Of a stretch of 64,000 nt of DNA, positions 17,980-28,907 are shown one piece after another (positions within the stretch are counted from its first letter, which is position 1; every line of letters starts with the position of its first letter). The notes under the pieces were generated by a model. The model made no database searches, had not been told where the DNA came from, and was given only the letters and a program-made list of their open reading frames with translations. The position numbers and the translations under genes were made by a program. Origin of the DNA: Deltaproteobacteria bacterium (GTDB taxonomy: Bacteria > Myxococcota > Myxococcia > Myxococcales > SZAS-1); contig JAFEBB010000002.1 in the NCBI GenBank assembly GCA_018266075.1, positions 62,001-126,000 of the forward strand. The letters are read 5' to 3'.

Positions 17980-18819
17980 CTAGAATCCGCGCTCGCGGCG
18001 GATGACCTCGTACGCCTCGCTGACCTCTGCGAACGCGCGCCCCGCCAGCTCCACCGCCTTCGGCCCGAGTGCCTGGACTTTGTCCGGGTGGAGCTTCTGC
18101 GCGAGTTGTCGATACGCCTGCTTGATCGCCGCTTCGTCCGCGGCCGGCGAGATCCCGAGCTTGGAGTACGGATCGCCAGGGATCGGAGCGGACGGCAGCG
18201 CCCGCGTCTCCTTCTTGAAGTCGAAGCCGCCGCCCGCGGCGCGCGCGCGCGGCGAATCGTGGCCCACGAGCATCGCCCCAGCGACGTCGGGATCGAGCCC
18301 GAGCCCGTGCGCGATGCGGGTGAGCACCTGGTACTCCTCGGCGTTCACCGCGTGGTCCGCCGCCGCCACGCGCGCGAGCGCGTACAGCAACAGCGAGCGC
18401 TCCGCGTCGCTCAGCTTCTCGCGCGCGCCGAAGAGCAGCACGTCGAGATCCGGCGCGTGGGCGCGCGCCTCCTGCAGCGCCTGGCGCACTTGCTCGAGCT
18501 CCGCGGAAGTGAAGCCGAGCGTCGCGGAGAAGAACTCGCGAATCGCGGCCGCTTCATCGCGGGTCATCTCGCCGTCGGCCTGGGCCACCACCACGAAGAG
18601 CGCGGCCATGCTGCGGGCGAAGCGGAGCAGGCCGTCATTGGTGAGGGTGTTGCGCAGCGCGGGATCGCCGATGGCGTCGAGGTCATCGGCGGTGATGGTG
18701 GTTTGCTTGTCCCAGGCGTAGCCGCCGGCGAAGCCGATGAACGGCAAGATCATCCACCAGATGTCGCCGAGGGCCACGCCCACGATGGCGCCGAGCGCCG
18801 TGCCGACCAGCTTGCCCAT
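17980..18819 (-). CDS. TerB-like/DnaJ-domain protein (DjlA type)
   Basis: A 279-residue co-chaperone-like protein. A Gly-rich hydrophobic N-terminus (MGKLVGTALGAIVGVALG, then FIGFAGGYAW) forms one or two membrane segments. A TerB-type helical domain follows (about 60-180; FVVVAQADGEMTRDEAA, AAADHAVNAEEYQVL), and the C-terminus is a J-domain (about 215-279) with the diagnostic HPD in KLHPDKV. That is the domain order of DjlA, which anchors DnaK activity at the membrane. The protein is probably an inner-membrane DnaK partner. The J-domain ends the protein with no Gly/Phe or zinc region. Length is near that of E. coli DjlA (271). Confidence 0.88.
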   Translation of the reverse strand: MGKLVGTALGAIVGVALGDIWWMILPFIGFAGGYAWDKQTTITADDLDAIGDPALRNTLTNDGLLRFARSMAALFVVVAQADGEMTRDEAAAIREFFSATLGFTSAELEQVRQALQEARAHAPDLDVLLFGAREKLSDAERSLLLYALARVAAADHAVNAEEYQVLTRIAHGLGLDPDVAGAMLVGHDSPRARAAGGGFDFKKETRALPSAPIPGDPYSKLGISPAADEAAIKQAYRQLAQKLHPDKVQALGPKAVELAGRAFAEVSEAYEVIRRERGF

Positions 18820-18883
18820 GGTTCAGGGAGTCACGTCCGAGAGCGATCCGCGACGAGCGTCACGGGGCCAATCATGGCACGGC

Positions 18884-19351
18884 TCAACCCTGCTTGATGT
18901 CGAGCTCCATGAACTCTGGCCGCGCCCGGAAGCCCGAGCGCTCGTACAGCGTCTTCGCCTTGGGTGCGGTGCGCAGCCAGACCTTGCGCACGGGCAGCGT
19001 CTTCACGTGCGCGAGCAGCTCCTCCATCAGCTGGCGCGCGAGCCCGCGGCCGCGGAAGGCGGGCAGGGTGTACACGTTGATGACGTACGCCTCGTGGGTC
19101 ACGTCGGCGCGGCCGGGAATCTCGTAGAGGATCACCGAGCCGGTGCAGATGATTTGCTTGCCGTCGTCGATGACCCACGCGGCGAAGTCGGGCTCGCCGA
19201 GCTTGCGTTGCAGGTACCGGCGGAAGTGCGCGCGAAGATCGGCGTCGGCGGCCGCGGGGCTCGCGTCCCGCGAGCCGAGCTCTTCGAACATCTCGGCCCA
19301 GCGGTCCACCAGCGCGGCCACGTCGGCCTGCGCGGCGCGGCGCAGCTTCAC
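18884..19351 (-). CDS. GNAT family N-acetyltransferase
   Basis: A 155-residue acetyl-CoA-dependent transferase. The acetyl-CoA pyrophosphate loop is visible as RGRGLARQLMEELL near residue 103, preceded by strand YVINVYTLPAFRG and followed by LRTAPKAKTLYERSGFRARPEFMEL, the standard C-terminal GNAT strand-helix with the conserved Tyr. Target unknown. The GTG start overlaps the upstream gene's stop (GTGA), so translation is probably coupled to the secreted protein before it. Confidence 0.85.
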   Translation of the reverse strand: MKLRRAAQADVAALVDRWAEMFEELGSRDASPAAADADLRAHFRRYLQRKLGEPDFAAWVIDDGKQIICTGSVILYEIPGRADVTHEAYVINVYTLPAFRGRGLARQLMEELLAHVKTLPVRKVWLRTAPKAKTLYERSGFRARPEFMELDIKQG

Positions 19352-20574
19352 TTCTTGCCCTTCTTCTTGCCGGTGGTGACGGGCGCGCTCTCCGCGGTGG
19401 TGACCTTGGCGCAGTTGGCGGCGTCGCCATCGCGCTCGGTCTGCACGGCCGCGAGCTGCTTCTGCACCGCGTCGGCGCGGGCGGCGGTGGCCTTCTCCGA
19501 CGGCGCCCAGGCCGGCTCCTTCGCCGCGAGCTCGGCGATGAACGCGTGGATCTCCTTCGACAGGTCCACGAAGTGCTGCGTGTCATCGACGAGCTGCTTG
19601 TCGGCCTCGAGCAGCGGCGGGCAGCTCGCGGCGACGTCGGTGAGCTTCAGGCCCTTCTTGTGCGCGTTGTAGCCGTTGATGAGCTCGGAGAAGTGGGCCG
19701 CGGGGGCCATGCGCGCACCGTCGTCGACGAGCGCCTGCGCGCCCGCGAGCGACGACTCGAGGTCGTACTGCGCGAACTGCACGTCCGGGGTGGCCCCCGG
19801 CAGCTTGCCGCCGACGTTCGAGTTCACCAGGCGCACCGTGAACGGCACGATGAGGTCGTTGGTCGGCGCGGGCATCTTCAGCGCGCTCACCTTGCCCTTG
19901 AGGCAGGCCGCGAGCTTGTCGCCGGCGGCGTCGTTGGTCGGCGGGAACGTGACCTCGCTCGGCGAGACCTCGGCCGGCTTCTCCGGCTTGGAGAGCTTGA
20001 GCTGGCCCTTGAGCACGGCGTACGGCGCGGTCGTGGCCACGTCGCCGAAGCAGTCGCACGCCGTCGGCAGCGCGAGGCGCACGCGCGCGGCGGCGTCGGA
20101 GGCCTCGTTCAGGCCCAGCACCGGCGCAGGGAACGCGCCGCCGAGGTTGCGGTTGAGCTCGTAGCGCGCGGCGGTGTCGGCCGCGAGCTTGCTGGCGTCG
20201 ATGCCCAGGCTGCCCAGGTAGCGGTCGACGGCCTTCTGCGCGCAGGCGATTCCGTCCGGGGTCACGTTCGTGCCCGAGACCTTCGTCGCGAGCGCCTTGT
20301 TGGCCACGCTCACGTCGACGCTCAGCTTGGCCACCGCGTCCGGCCCATGGCTCTTGGGATCGGTGAGGCAGTCCCAGAGCAGCGGCCGCGCGAACTGCAG
20401 CGCGCCCTGCAGGGTCTGCTTGTTCGGCGTGCCCGAGAGCTTGGGCTTCGCGGGCGCGCAGGTGGCCACGTCGAAGTACCCAGGGTTGGCGATGCGCTGC
20501 TTCTCGCCCTCCGGCTGTGAAGGCTGGTCCGCGCCCGTGGTGAGCGCGAGGGCGGCGACGAGCGGCAGCAGCAT
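19348..20574 (-). CDS. Exported protein of unknown function, Lys-rich C-terminus
   Basis: A 408-residue protein. A short hydrophobic leader (MLLPLVAALALTTGA) suggests export without a lipobox. The mature part has scattered Cys residues (CAPAKP, LLWDCL, ACDCFGD, LAACLKGK, SCPPLLE, ANCAKV) that could pair in the periplasm. A helical C-terminal third runs from about 270, and the protein ends KKKGKK. No domain is recognised. GGAGG sits six bases before the ATG. It is coupled to the GNAT gene downstream. The internal pattern (SGTPNKQTL then PTNDAAGDKLAACL) hints at two similar halves, but I cannot prove a duplication. Confidence 0.7.
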   Translation of the reverse strand: MLLPLVAALALTTGADQPSQPEGEKQRIANPGYFDVATCAPAKPKLSGTPNKQTLQGALQFARPLLWDCLTDPKSHGPDAVAKLSVDVSVANKALATKVSGTNVTPDGIACAQKAVDRYLGSLGIDASKLAADTAARYELNRNLGGAFPAPVLGLNEASDAAARVRLALPTACDCFGDVATTAPYAVLKGQLKLSKPEKPAEVSPSEVTFPPTNDAAGDKLAACLKGKVSALKMPAPTNDLIVPFTVRLVNSNVGGKLPGATPDVQFAQYDLESSLAGAQALVDDGARMAPAAHFSELINGYNAHKKGLKLTDVAASCPPLLEADKQLVDDTQHFVDLSKEIHAFIAELAAKEPAWAPSEKATAARADAVQKQLAAVQTERDGDAANCAKVTTAESAPVTTGKKKGKK

Positions 20575-20754
20575 GCAGAGCCTCCGAAGTTGAGAAGGCT
20601 GCGTTCTTTCCCAAAAGCATTGGGCGTGTAAAGGCCGAAACCGGATGCCAGATCGCGGGCCGTGGGCCGTGGGTCGTGGGTCGTTCGGATTGAGCCCGGG
20701 TTGGTGGCTCGTGGCAGGTGGCTGGCCAAGCGGGCGTCCCGGGGAAAGCTCCGC

Positions 20755-20760
20755 TATGCT
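20755..20760 (+). promoter_or_regulatory. Putative -10 hexamer (TATGCT) before the MBL-fold gene
   Basis: TATGCT ends eight bases before the ATG at 20769. A GGAG lies between it and the start, so the gene could be either leaderless or very short-leadered. The same hexamer occurs at the same distance before the RDD gene (37862-37867, minus). Confidence 0.35.
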
Positions 20761-20768
20761 CGGAGACG

Positions 20769-21953
20769 ATGCGGCAGCTCCTCGCCCTCTCGGCGCTGGT
20801 CGGGCTCGCGCTCGCGCCCGTGACGGCGCGCGCCGGCGACCTCCGGATCTACTACTTCGACGTCGGCCAGGGCGACGCCGCGCTCATCGTCTCGCCTTCG
20901 GGCAGGACCGTGCTCATCGACGCCGGCCCACCCGAGTCGTCCTCGCGCCTGCGTGCGCGCCTCGAGCAGCTCCTGCCCGGGCCCATCGACCTCGCGATCC
21001 TGACGCACGCCCATTCGGATCACCTGGGCGGCATGCAGGAGGCGCTCGGTGTCCATGGCGCGCGGCTCTTCGTGGACTCGGGCTTCGACCACCCGTCGCC
21101 CAGCGACGACGCGCTCATCAAGTACATCCAGGCGCATGGGCTGCAGATGCAGAACGCCCGCGCAGGGAAGGTCTTCGACCTCGGCGGCGGCGCGCAGCTC
21201 CAGCTCCTCGCGCCCGCCCAGCCCTTCCTGAGCGGCACCGCCAGCGACGCCAACGCCAACTCCGTCGTGGCCCGGCTCACGTTCGGCAAGCACGCGTTCC
21301 TGTTCGCCGGCGATGCGGAGGCCGAGACCGAGGCCGTGTTGCTCAAGTCGGGTCAGACGCTGCGCGCGGATGTGCTCAAGGTGGCGCACCACGGCGCGCG
21401 CGGCGGGACGACGGCGCAGTTCCTCTCCGCGGTGAAGCCCGACTACGCCGTCATCTCCGCGGGGGCGGGCAACGCCATCGAGGCGCCGGCGCGCTCGGTG
21501 ATCGATCGGCTGGACGCGGTGAAGGCGCAGGTCTTCCGCACCGATCTCGACGGCGAGGTGCGCGTCATCTCCGACGGCCACACCTTGCAGATCCACGGCG
21601 GCGGCGAGACGCCGCTCACCACCGCGCTCGCCGAGATGCCCGCGCCGCCCACGCTCCACCTTCACGACGTGCAGAAGCAGGTGAAGGAGAAGTCGGGCAA
21701 GAAGGGCCACGAGAAGGCCGAGGCGGCGGTGCCCATCGAGCGCGTGGCCGATGCGCAGCCTGCGCAGGTGCACCCCGATGTCGGCGGAGGCAGCAAGGGC
21801 GGACACTACGTGGCCAGCCAGCGCTCCGACGTGTTCCACCTCGCGAGCTGCACCTGGGCCAAGAAGATCAAGCCCGAGAACCTGGTCACCTTCGGCACGC
21901 GGCAAGAGGCGATTGCGTCGGGGCGACGGCCGGCGAGCTGCTGCAATCCCTAG
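20769..21953 (+). CDS. Secreted ComEC-like metallo-beta-lactamase-fold hydrolase with Ada-type Cys tail
   Basis: A 394-residue exported protein. The signal peptide ends VTARA. The core is a metallo-beta-lactamase fold of the ComEC/Rec2 C-terminal type: YYFDVGQGDAALI (28-40), the metal motif THAHSDH (H80, H82, D84, H85), LFAGDAE near 180, and VAHHGARGG near 205. From about 290 a Lys/Glu-rich linker leads to a small C-terminal motif (SDVFHLASCTWAKKI, ending RRPASCC). It resembles the zinc-binding Cys region of Ada-like domains, in which a gapped Cys set binds zinc. Unlike ComEC it has no membrane domain, so it may be an extracellular nuclease or phosphodiesterase. Its stop overlaps the stop of the convergent OmpA gene. 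Confidence 0.85.
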   Translation: MRQLLALSALVGLALAPVTARAGDLRIYYFDVGQGDAALIVSPSGRTVLIDAGPPESSSRLRARLEQLLPGPIDLAILTHAHSDHLGGMQEALGVHGARLFVDSGFDHPSPSDDALIKYIQAHGLQMQNARAGKVFDLGGGAQLQLLAPAQPFLSGTASDANANSVVARLTFGKHAFLFAGDAEAETEAVLLKSGQTLRADVLKVAHHGARGGTTAQFLSAVKPDYAVISAGAGNAIEAPARSVIDRLDAVKAQVFRTDLDGEVRVISDGHTLQIHGGGETPLTTALAEMPAPPTLHLHDVQKQVKEKSGKKGHEKAEAAVPIERVADAQPAQVHPDVGGGSKGGHYVASQRSDVFHLASCTWAKKIKPENLVTFGTRQEAIASGRRPASCCNP

Positions 21954-22525
21954 TCTGCCGGCTCGGGCTCCAGCTCGAACTCCACGCTCCGGTTCTGGGC
22001 GCGGCCCTTCTCGGTCTGGTTCGGGGCGACCGGACGGTCGGAGCCGTTGCCGATGATCCTCAGCTGCGACGCGGGCACTTCGAGCTCGATGAGCCGCGCA
22101 GCGACGGCCTTCGCCCGCTTCTCGCTCAGCGCCTGAGCGGCTTGCTTGGACGGCGCTTCGAGCAGGTCGGCATTGCCGATGACTTGCAGCACTCGACCAT
22201 GGCCGACGTCGCGCAGGGTCTTGGCGACGTCGTCGATCAGCGCCCGCGCCGACGCATCCAGCTTCCACGCGCCCGTCGCGAAGCGGACGCGAGGCTTGAT
22301 CGGATCCACACAGCCGCTGACCACCACCGACGCCGTGTTCCGAGCGGGACACTCCGGCGCGCGCGAGCACCGCGGGAGCGGCCGGCAGGGCAGGGCGCCG
22401 CCGGAGTCGTCGACGCCGTCGTCGCGCACGCAGCACGCAAGGCCCGACGCATCCGAACGACGGGACACGCCCGCGTCCGGCGGGCTGGCGGCGACGAAAA
22501 TCGCGATCGCGATCGCAGCGTTCAC
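21950..22525 (-). CDS. OmpA-family peptidoglycan-binding protein
   Basis: A 191-residue exported protein with a leader (VNAAIAIAIFVAASPPDAG, GTG start) and a Cys-rich short linker. A C-terminal OmpA/MotB domain runs from about 75 to 185: PRVRFATGAWKLDASA, then VIGNADLL, LSEKRAKAVAARLIEL and NRSVEFELE. The canonical peptidoglycan-binding GxTD is GNAD here, keeping the Asp that contacts diaminopimelate, and the Arg in the NRSVEF segment is present. It would tether the envelope to the cell wall. Its stop codon shares the tetranucleotide CTAG with that of the convergent MBL-fold gene. The start has only a weak ribosome-binding site. Confidence 0.8.
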   Translation of the reverse strand: MNAAIAIAIFVAASPPDAGVSRRSDASGLACCVRDDGVDDSGGALPCRPLPRCSRAPECPARNTASVVVSGCVDPIKPRVRFATGAWKLDASARALIDDVAKTLRDVGHGRVLQVIGNADLLEAPSKQAAQALSEKRAKAVAARLIELEVPASQLRIIGNGSDRPVAPNQTEKGRAQNRSVEFELEPEPAD

Positions 22526-22705
22526 GCGGCCGATCTTCGCACGTTCGACAGCACGTGAACGACGCGCAACTCGACACGCTCCTTGACCAATTTCAGCTGC
22601 TGTAAAGCGCGTTCACCGCGCGTTGGCATACGCGCGCGCACTCCACTGGCCGCGTTGAACGACGCGCCGCACCACGCGCGGACCGTGTTCCGCGCCGTTG
22701 CGTGG

Positions 22706-22721
22706 TGGCACTGCGCTTGCG
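22706..22721 (+). promoter_or_regulatory. Sigma-54 (RpoN) -24/-12 promoter
   Basis: TGGCAC, five bases, then TTGC gives the invariant GG (22707-22708) and GC (22719-22720) with exactly ten bases between. Start of transcription would fall near 22732, leaving a leader of about 26 bases with GGAG before the ATG at 22758. It is the only near-consensus sigma-54 site I found in the gaps. Confidence 0.6.
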
Positions 22722-22757
22722 TTGCGGCGCGGCAATTCGCCATCCGGAGAACCGACC

Positions 22758-24956
22758 ATGATTTGTCGCCTCGCCACCCGCGCCTGTTGCTCCGCTCTCG
22801 CGCTGGTCGCTGCGCTCACGCTGGGCGCGCCGCGCGCGCACGCCACCGCGTGCAGCGAGCTCCCGGTGCTCCTCGTGGTGCAAGACCGCTCGGGCTCCAT
22901 GGCCGACGTGCCGGACCCGAGCAGCAGCGACAGCAAGTGGGACATCGCCGCGAGCGTCGTGCCCCAGGTGCTGAACCAGTACAACAACCAGTTCCAGTTC
23001 GGCCTGATGTACCTGCCCGGCTCGAGCGACGCCTGCGACCCGGGCTACATCGACCAGCCCGTGCCCAGCACGGCCAACGACATCGCCAACAGCTACTCCA
23101 ACACCGGGCCGCAGGGCGCCACGCCGACGGCCCAGTCGCTGGCGGTGGCCACGCAGTACCTGAACTCGCTCAACCTCAACGTGCCCGCGTACATCCTGCT
23201 CATCACCGACGGCATGCCCAACTGCAACGGCAGCCTCAACGGCTCCAGCTGCACCTGCACCGTCTCGGGCGGCGCGTGCGATCCGAACCAGGGCGGCACC
23301 AACCTCGACTGCCTCGACGACACCGACACCGAGGACGCCTCGGCCGCCGCCTACGCCGCGGGCTACCCGGTGTACGTGGTGGGCTTCGGCGACGCGTCGA
23401 CGGCGGGCAACAACAAGACCGTGCTCGACGGCATCGCCTCCAACGGCGGCACCGGCCACGCCTACTCGGCCAACAACCAGAGCCAGCTCGACACCCAGCT
23501 CAACACCATCGTGGGCAGCGTGGGCTCCTGCTGCATGAACATCTGCGTGCAGGGCCAGACCAACTGCGATCCCAACGGCAACGTCACCCAGTGCGTGCTG
23601 CTCCCCTCGGGCTGCCTGGGCTGGGGCACGCCGTCGAGCTGCGGCAGCGGCACCACCTGCTCCAACGGCAGCTGCCAGAGCTGCACCGGCACCTGCGCGC
23701 CCGGCTCCACCCAGTGCGGCTTCTTCGGCGACCTGGAGACCTGTGTGGCCGACGCCAACGGCTGCACCGACTGGACGAGCGACTTCTGCCCCAGCGGCAG
23801 CACCTGCTCGGGCGACTCCTGCCAGAGCTGCGCGTCGACCTGCACCGCGGGTGAGACCCAGTGCCAGGGCGACACGCTCTACACCTGCACCACCGACTAC
23901 GAGGGCTGCACCAGCTGGCAGGCGTCGAGCTGCGGCTACGGCAGCGTGTGCTCGGTGAGCGGCGGCAACGCTGCGTGCGTGGCCTGCAACACCGCCTGCA
24001 GCGCGGGCTCGCAGACCTGCGCCGACGCGCAGACCTCCGAGCTCTGCGTGGCCGACAACCTCGGCTGCACCACCTGGCAGACGGCGAGCTGCGGCGCGGG
24101 CCAGACCTGCTCCGGAGGCAGCTGCAACGAATGCAACGCCTGCAACGTGGGCGACTGGCGCTGCGCCGGCAACGGCCCGCAGACCTGCGTCGACCTGGGC
24201 AACGGCTGCACCGGCTGGCAGGACGCGCAGCCCTGCGCTGCGGGCCAGATCTGCCAGGCCGGCGCCTGCGTCGACTGCTCGGGCCAGTGCAACGTGGGCG
24301 ACGTGCAGTGCGACGGCAACGGCGTGCAGACCTGCGAGCCGCAGGCCGGCGCGTGCAACGCCTGGGTGACCACCCAGACCTGCGGCAACAACGAGCTCTG
24401 CAGCGGCGGCGCGTGCTGCCAGAACACCTGCGAGGACGGCGACGTGGAGTGCGGCCCCAACGGCGAGGTGCTCACCTGCGTGGGCAGCGCCGGGAGCTGC
24501 CCCACCTGGCAGGCCTCGTCGTGCGGCGCCGGATCGACCTGCATCGCCGGGGCGTGCGCCATGCCCTGCACCACCACCAACGAGCTCTCCAGCTGCCCCG
24601 CGGGCTACCAGTGCCAGACCAGCGCCCAGGGCAGCTTCTGCGTGGTGCCGGGCGGCTCCGGCAACAGCAACGGGAACGGCTCCGGGAGCGGGAACGGCAG
24701 CAGCGGCGCCGGCGGAACCACCTCGAGCGGCGGCACCACGGGCTCGGGCAGCAGCGGGACCACCACGTCCACCTCGGGCGGGGCTGCGGGCTCCACGGGC
24801 TCCACCGCGTCGACGGGCCACGGCTCGGCCACGGCGGGCGTGGGCTCCGGCGGCAACCACGTGACCGCGGGCGGCAGCTGCAGCAGCGCCGGCGGCGACG
24901 CGATGGCCTCGATCTTCGCGCTCGGGCTGGTGCTCGCGCGCCGGCGCCGTCGTTAA
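22758..24956 (+). CDS. VWA-domain, Cys-rich repeat surface protein with MYXO-CTERM-like tail
   Basis: A 732-residue exported protein. The signal peptide ends PRAHA. A von Willebrand factor A domain (about 33-255) carries the MIDAS metal site DRSGS in VVQDRSGSM and a second Asp in LLITDGMPN. About ten Cys-rich modules follow (260-630; pattern CxxxCxxGxxxCxG, then CxxxxxGCxxW, then SCGxGxxC), and after them a Gly/Ser/Thr linker. The tail, with a Cys in GGSCSS, a short hydrophobic helix and an Arg run (ARRRRR), fits a myxosortase signal. It is probably a cell-surface adhesin or scaffold. ATG 22758 has GGAG nine bases upstream. A sigma-54 promoter precedes it and a strong terminator follows, so it is a single-gene unit. 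Confidence 0.88.
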   Translation: MICRLATRACCSALALVAALTLGAPRAHATACSELPVLLVVQDRSGSMADVPDPSSSDSKWDIAASVVPQVLNQYNNQFQFGLMYLPGSSDACDPGYIDQPVPSTANDIANSYSNTGPQGATPTAQSLAVATQYLNSLNLNVPAYILLITDGMPNCNGSLNGSSCTCTVSGGACDPNQGGTNLDCLDDTDTEDASAAAYAAGYPVYVVGFGDASTAGNNKTVLDGIASNGGTGHAYSANNQSQLDTQLNTIVGSVGSCCMNICVQGQTNCDPNGNVTQCVLLPSGCLGWGTPSSCGSGTTCSNGSCQSCTGTCAPGSTQCGFFGDLETCVADANGCTDWTSDFCPSGSTCSGDSCQSCASTCTAGETQCQGDTLYTCTTDYEGCTSWQASSCGYGSVCSVSGGNAACVACNTACSAGSQTCADAQTSELCVADNLGCTTWQTASCGAGQTCSGGSCNECNACNVGDWRCAGNGPQTCVDLGNGCTGWQDAQPCAAGQICQAGACVDCSGQCNVGDVQCDGNGVQTCEPQAGACNAWVTTQTCGNNELCSGGACCQNTCEDGDVECGPNGEVLTCVGSAGSCPTWQASSCGAGSTCIAGACAMPCTTTNELSSCPAGYQCQTSAQGSFCVVPGGSGNSNGNGSGSGNGSSGAGGTTSSGGTTGSGSSGTTTSTSGGAAGSTGSTASTGHGSATAGVGSGGNHVTAGGSCSSAGGDAMASIFALGLVLARRRRR

Positions 24957-24981
24957 CCAACCGGTGAACGCCTAGAAATGC

Positions 24982-25027
24982 AGAACGCCGGCCTCCCCCT
25001 CCCAGGAAAGGCCGGCGTTCTTTGTTT
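24982..25027 (+). terminator. Strong Rho-independent terminator
   Basis: A perfect 13-bp stem, AGAACGCCGGCCT (24982-24994) with AGGCCGGCGTTCT (25009-25021), with a 14-base loop, followed by TTTGTTT. It ends the VWA gene transcript. It lies 14 bases from the convergent small-gene stop at 25041. Confidence 0.9.
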
Positions 25028-25040
25028 CAACGCTCTTCGA

Positions 25041-25286
25041 CTACCAGGCCAGCCGCTGCCCGCGCGCGAAGTGCCACGCCATCATCGAGGCGATCTCCTC
25101 CAGCCGGCCGGGCCGCTGCAGCTCGGCCAGCTTGGCCCGCGCGGCCTCGAGGCGCTTCACCGTCTCGGCGGAGAAGTCGTTCTCCACCGCGCGCCGCGCC
25201 GCTGCCACCTCCTGCTCGGCTGCCTCGATGCGCGCGTTCAAGAACGACTGCGCGCCCGGAAAATCGACCACCCCCGACGTGCTCAT
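25041..25286 (-). CDS. Small coiled-coil protein in the nrdJ operon (distal)
   Basis: An 81-residue protein. Residues 12-65 are a continuous charged helix with heptad-like Ala/Leu spacing (FLNARIEAAEQEVAAARRA, then ETVKRLEAARAKLAELQ), likely a coiled coil. The tail contains WHFARGQ. The start overlaps the stop of the 72-residue gene as ATGA. No known family is recognised. Position suggests cotranslation with the ribonucleotide reductase, but there is no evidence of a physical link. Confidence 0.6.
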   Translation of the reverse strand: MSTSGVVDFPGAQSFLNARIEAAEQEVAAARRAVENDFSAETVKRLEAARAKLAELQRPGRLEEIASMMAWHFARGQRLAW

Positions 25287-25501
25287 CGTGCCCCCTCCTC
25301 GATTCGCTTGCTCGGTGCGCGCAGCCGCGGCTCGCCCACCTCGTGGCAGGCGTCGATCACCGCGCGCCGCGCGCGCTCCAGCTCGTCCCGCGACGCGCCC
25401 GTGCGCGCCGCTTCGTGGGCGACCTCTGCTGCGAGCAGGTCGTCCACCAGGCGCGCCAGCGGGCTCGAGCGAAACCCCTTGGCTTCGTCGATTGCGCCCA
25501 T
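25283..25501 (-). CDS. Small helical protein in the nrdJ operon (proximal)
   Basis: A 72-residue protein starting MGAIDEAKGF, one base after the nrdJ stop (TGA-T-ATG). It is almost entirely helical and charged (LARLVDDLLAAEVAHEAARTG, then RDELERARRAVIDACHEVGE), with one Cys. A longer in-frame start at 25552 would lie inside nrdJ and is less likely. Its stop overlaps the start of the next small gene. Two tiny coupled genes after a class II reductase are unusual. No family recognised. Confidence 0.6.
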   Translation of the reverse strand: MGAIDEAKGFRSSPLARLVDDLLAAEVAHEAARTGASRDELERARRAVIDACHEVGEPRLRAPSKRIEEGAR

Positions 25502-25502
25502 A

Positions 25503-28307
<2,805 letters not shown>

Positions 28308-28364
28308 TTCCCCTCCAGCTGGTTCGTTTGTGGTTGGTGGTTGAAAGTTTGGTTCGACTCGCGC

Positions 28365-28378
28365 CTACAGGCCTGTAG
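28365..28378. promoter_or_regulatory. 14-bp perfect palindrome before nrdJ
   Basis: CTACAGGCCTGTAG is its own reverse complement and ends about 58 bases upstream of the nrdJ start. Size and symmetry fit a dimeric regulator site. The CTG...CAG arms are loosely LexA-like, but the spacing does not fit the classical LexA box. Confidence 0.45.
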
Positions 28379-28606
28379 CAGTGCTCCTGAGCTTCTTCGG
28401 GGAAGATCGGTGATCCTTCGCGCCAGGGTGACGGCCTGGCGCTGCGGAAATCACGGTTTTGTTGGGTGTTGACGCGGCCTTAGGTGCTTTTCCCCGGTTC
28501 GAGCTCGGACCAGCAGCAGGCAGCCGGTCCACGATGCACAGTGATCGGGAGCACGAAAGGTGTCAAGCATGTGAACGCAAAAAACACCCAATGGGCGGTA
28601 GGAGGC

Positions 28607-28647
28607 CGTATAAGCGGCCCCAAGGGGTTGTGGGTCTCGTATAAGCG
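28607..28647. repeat. Direct repeat CGTATAAGCG, 31-base spacing
   Basis: CGTATAAGCG occurs at 28607-28616 and again at 28638-28647. The 31-base offset is about three helical turns, so a protein bound to both would sit on one DNA face. On the minus strand each copy reads CGCTTATACG, which also contains a -10-like TTATAC. Confidence 0.45.
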
Positions 28648-28775
28648 TCCAAAGGTGCCGTTTCACGCCGTTTCGCAGCCAACGGCACGCACTTTCTTCA
28701 GGTGGGCAGGAATCGTGCCGAGCGCTTGATTTTACCCCGCATGACTTTTGACTCGCCGTGTCACGCGCCTTTCAC

Positions 28776-28907
28776 CTGATCCAGCGTCCAAAAGTCGAAT
28801 GTGCGCGCGTGCGCACCCCGCTGATCCAGATCTGATCCAGGTACGCGGCCTTATCAGCGGATCAGGTTCCCCTCGGGGCGCGCGTGGCTGATCCGGATCC
28901 GGATCAG
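28776..28907. repeat. Cluster of six CTGATCC motifs including a 20-bp perfect palindrome
   Basis: CTGATCC starts at 28776, 28821, 28832 and 28888, and its reverse complement GGATCAG starts at 28859 and 28901. The last pair forms CTGATCCGGATCCGGATCAG (28888-28907), a perfect 20-bp palindrome. A seven-base word six times in 132 bases is far above expectation and looks like a multi-site operator. Confidence 0.6.
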
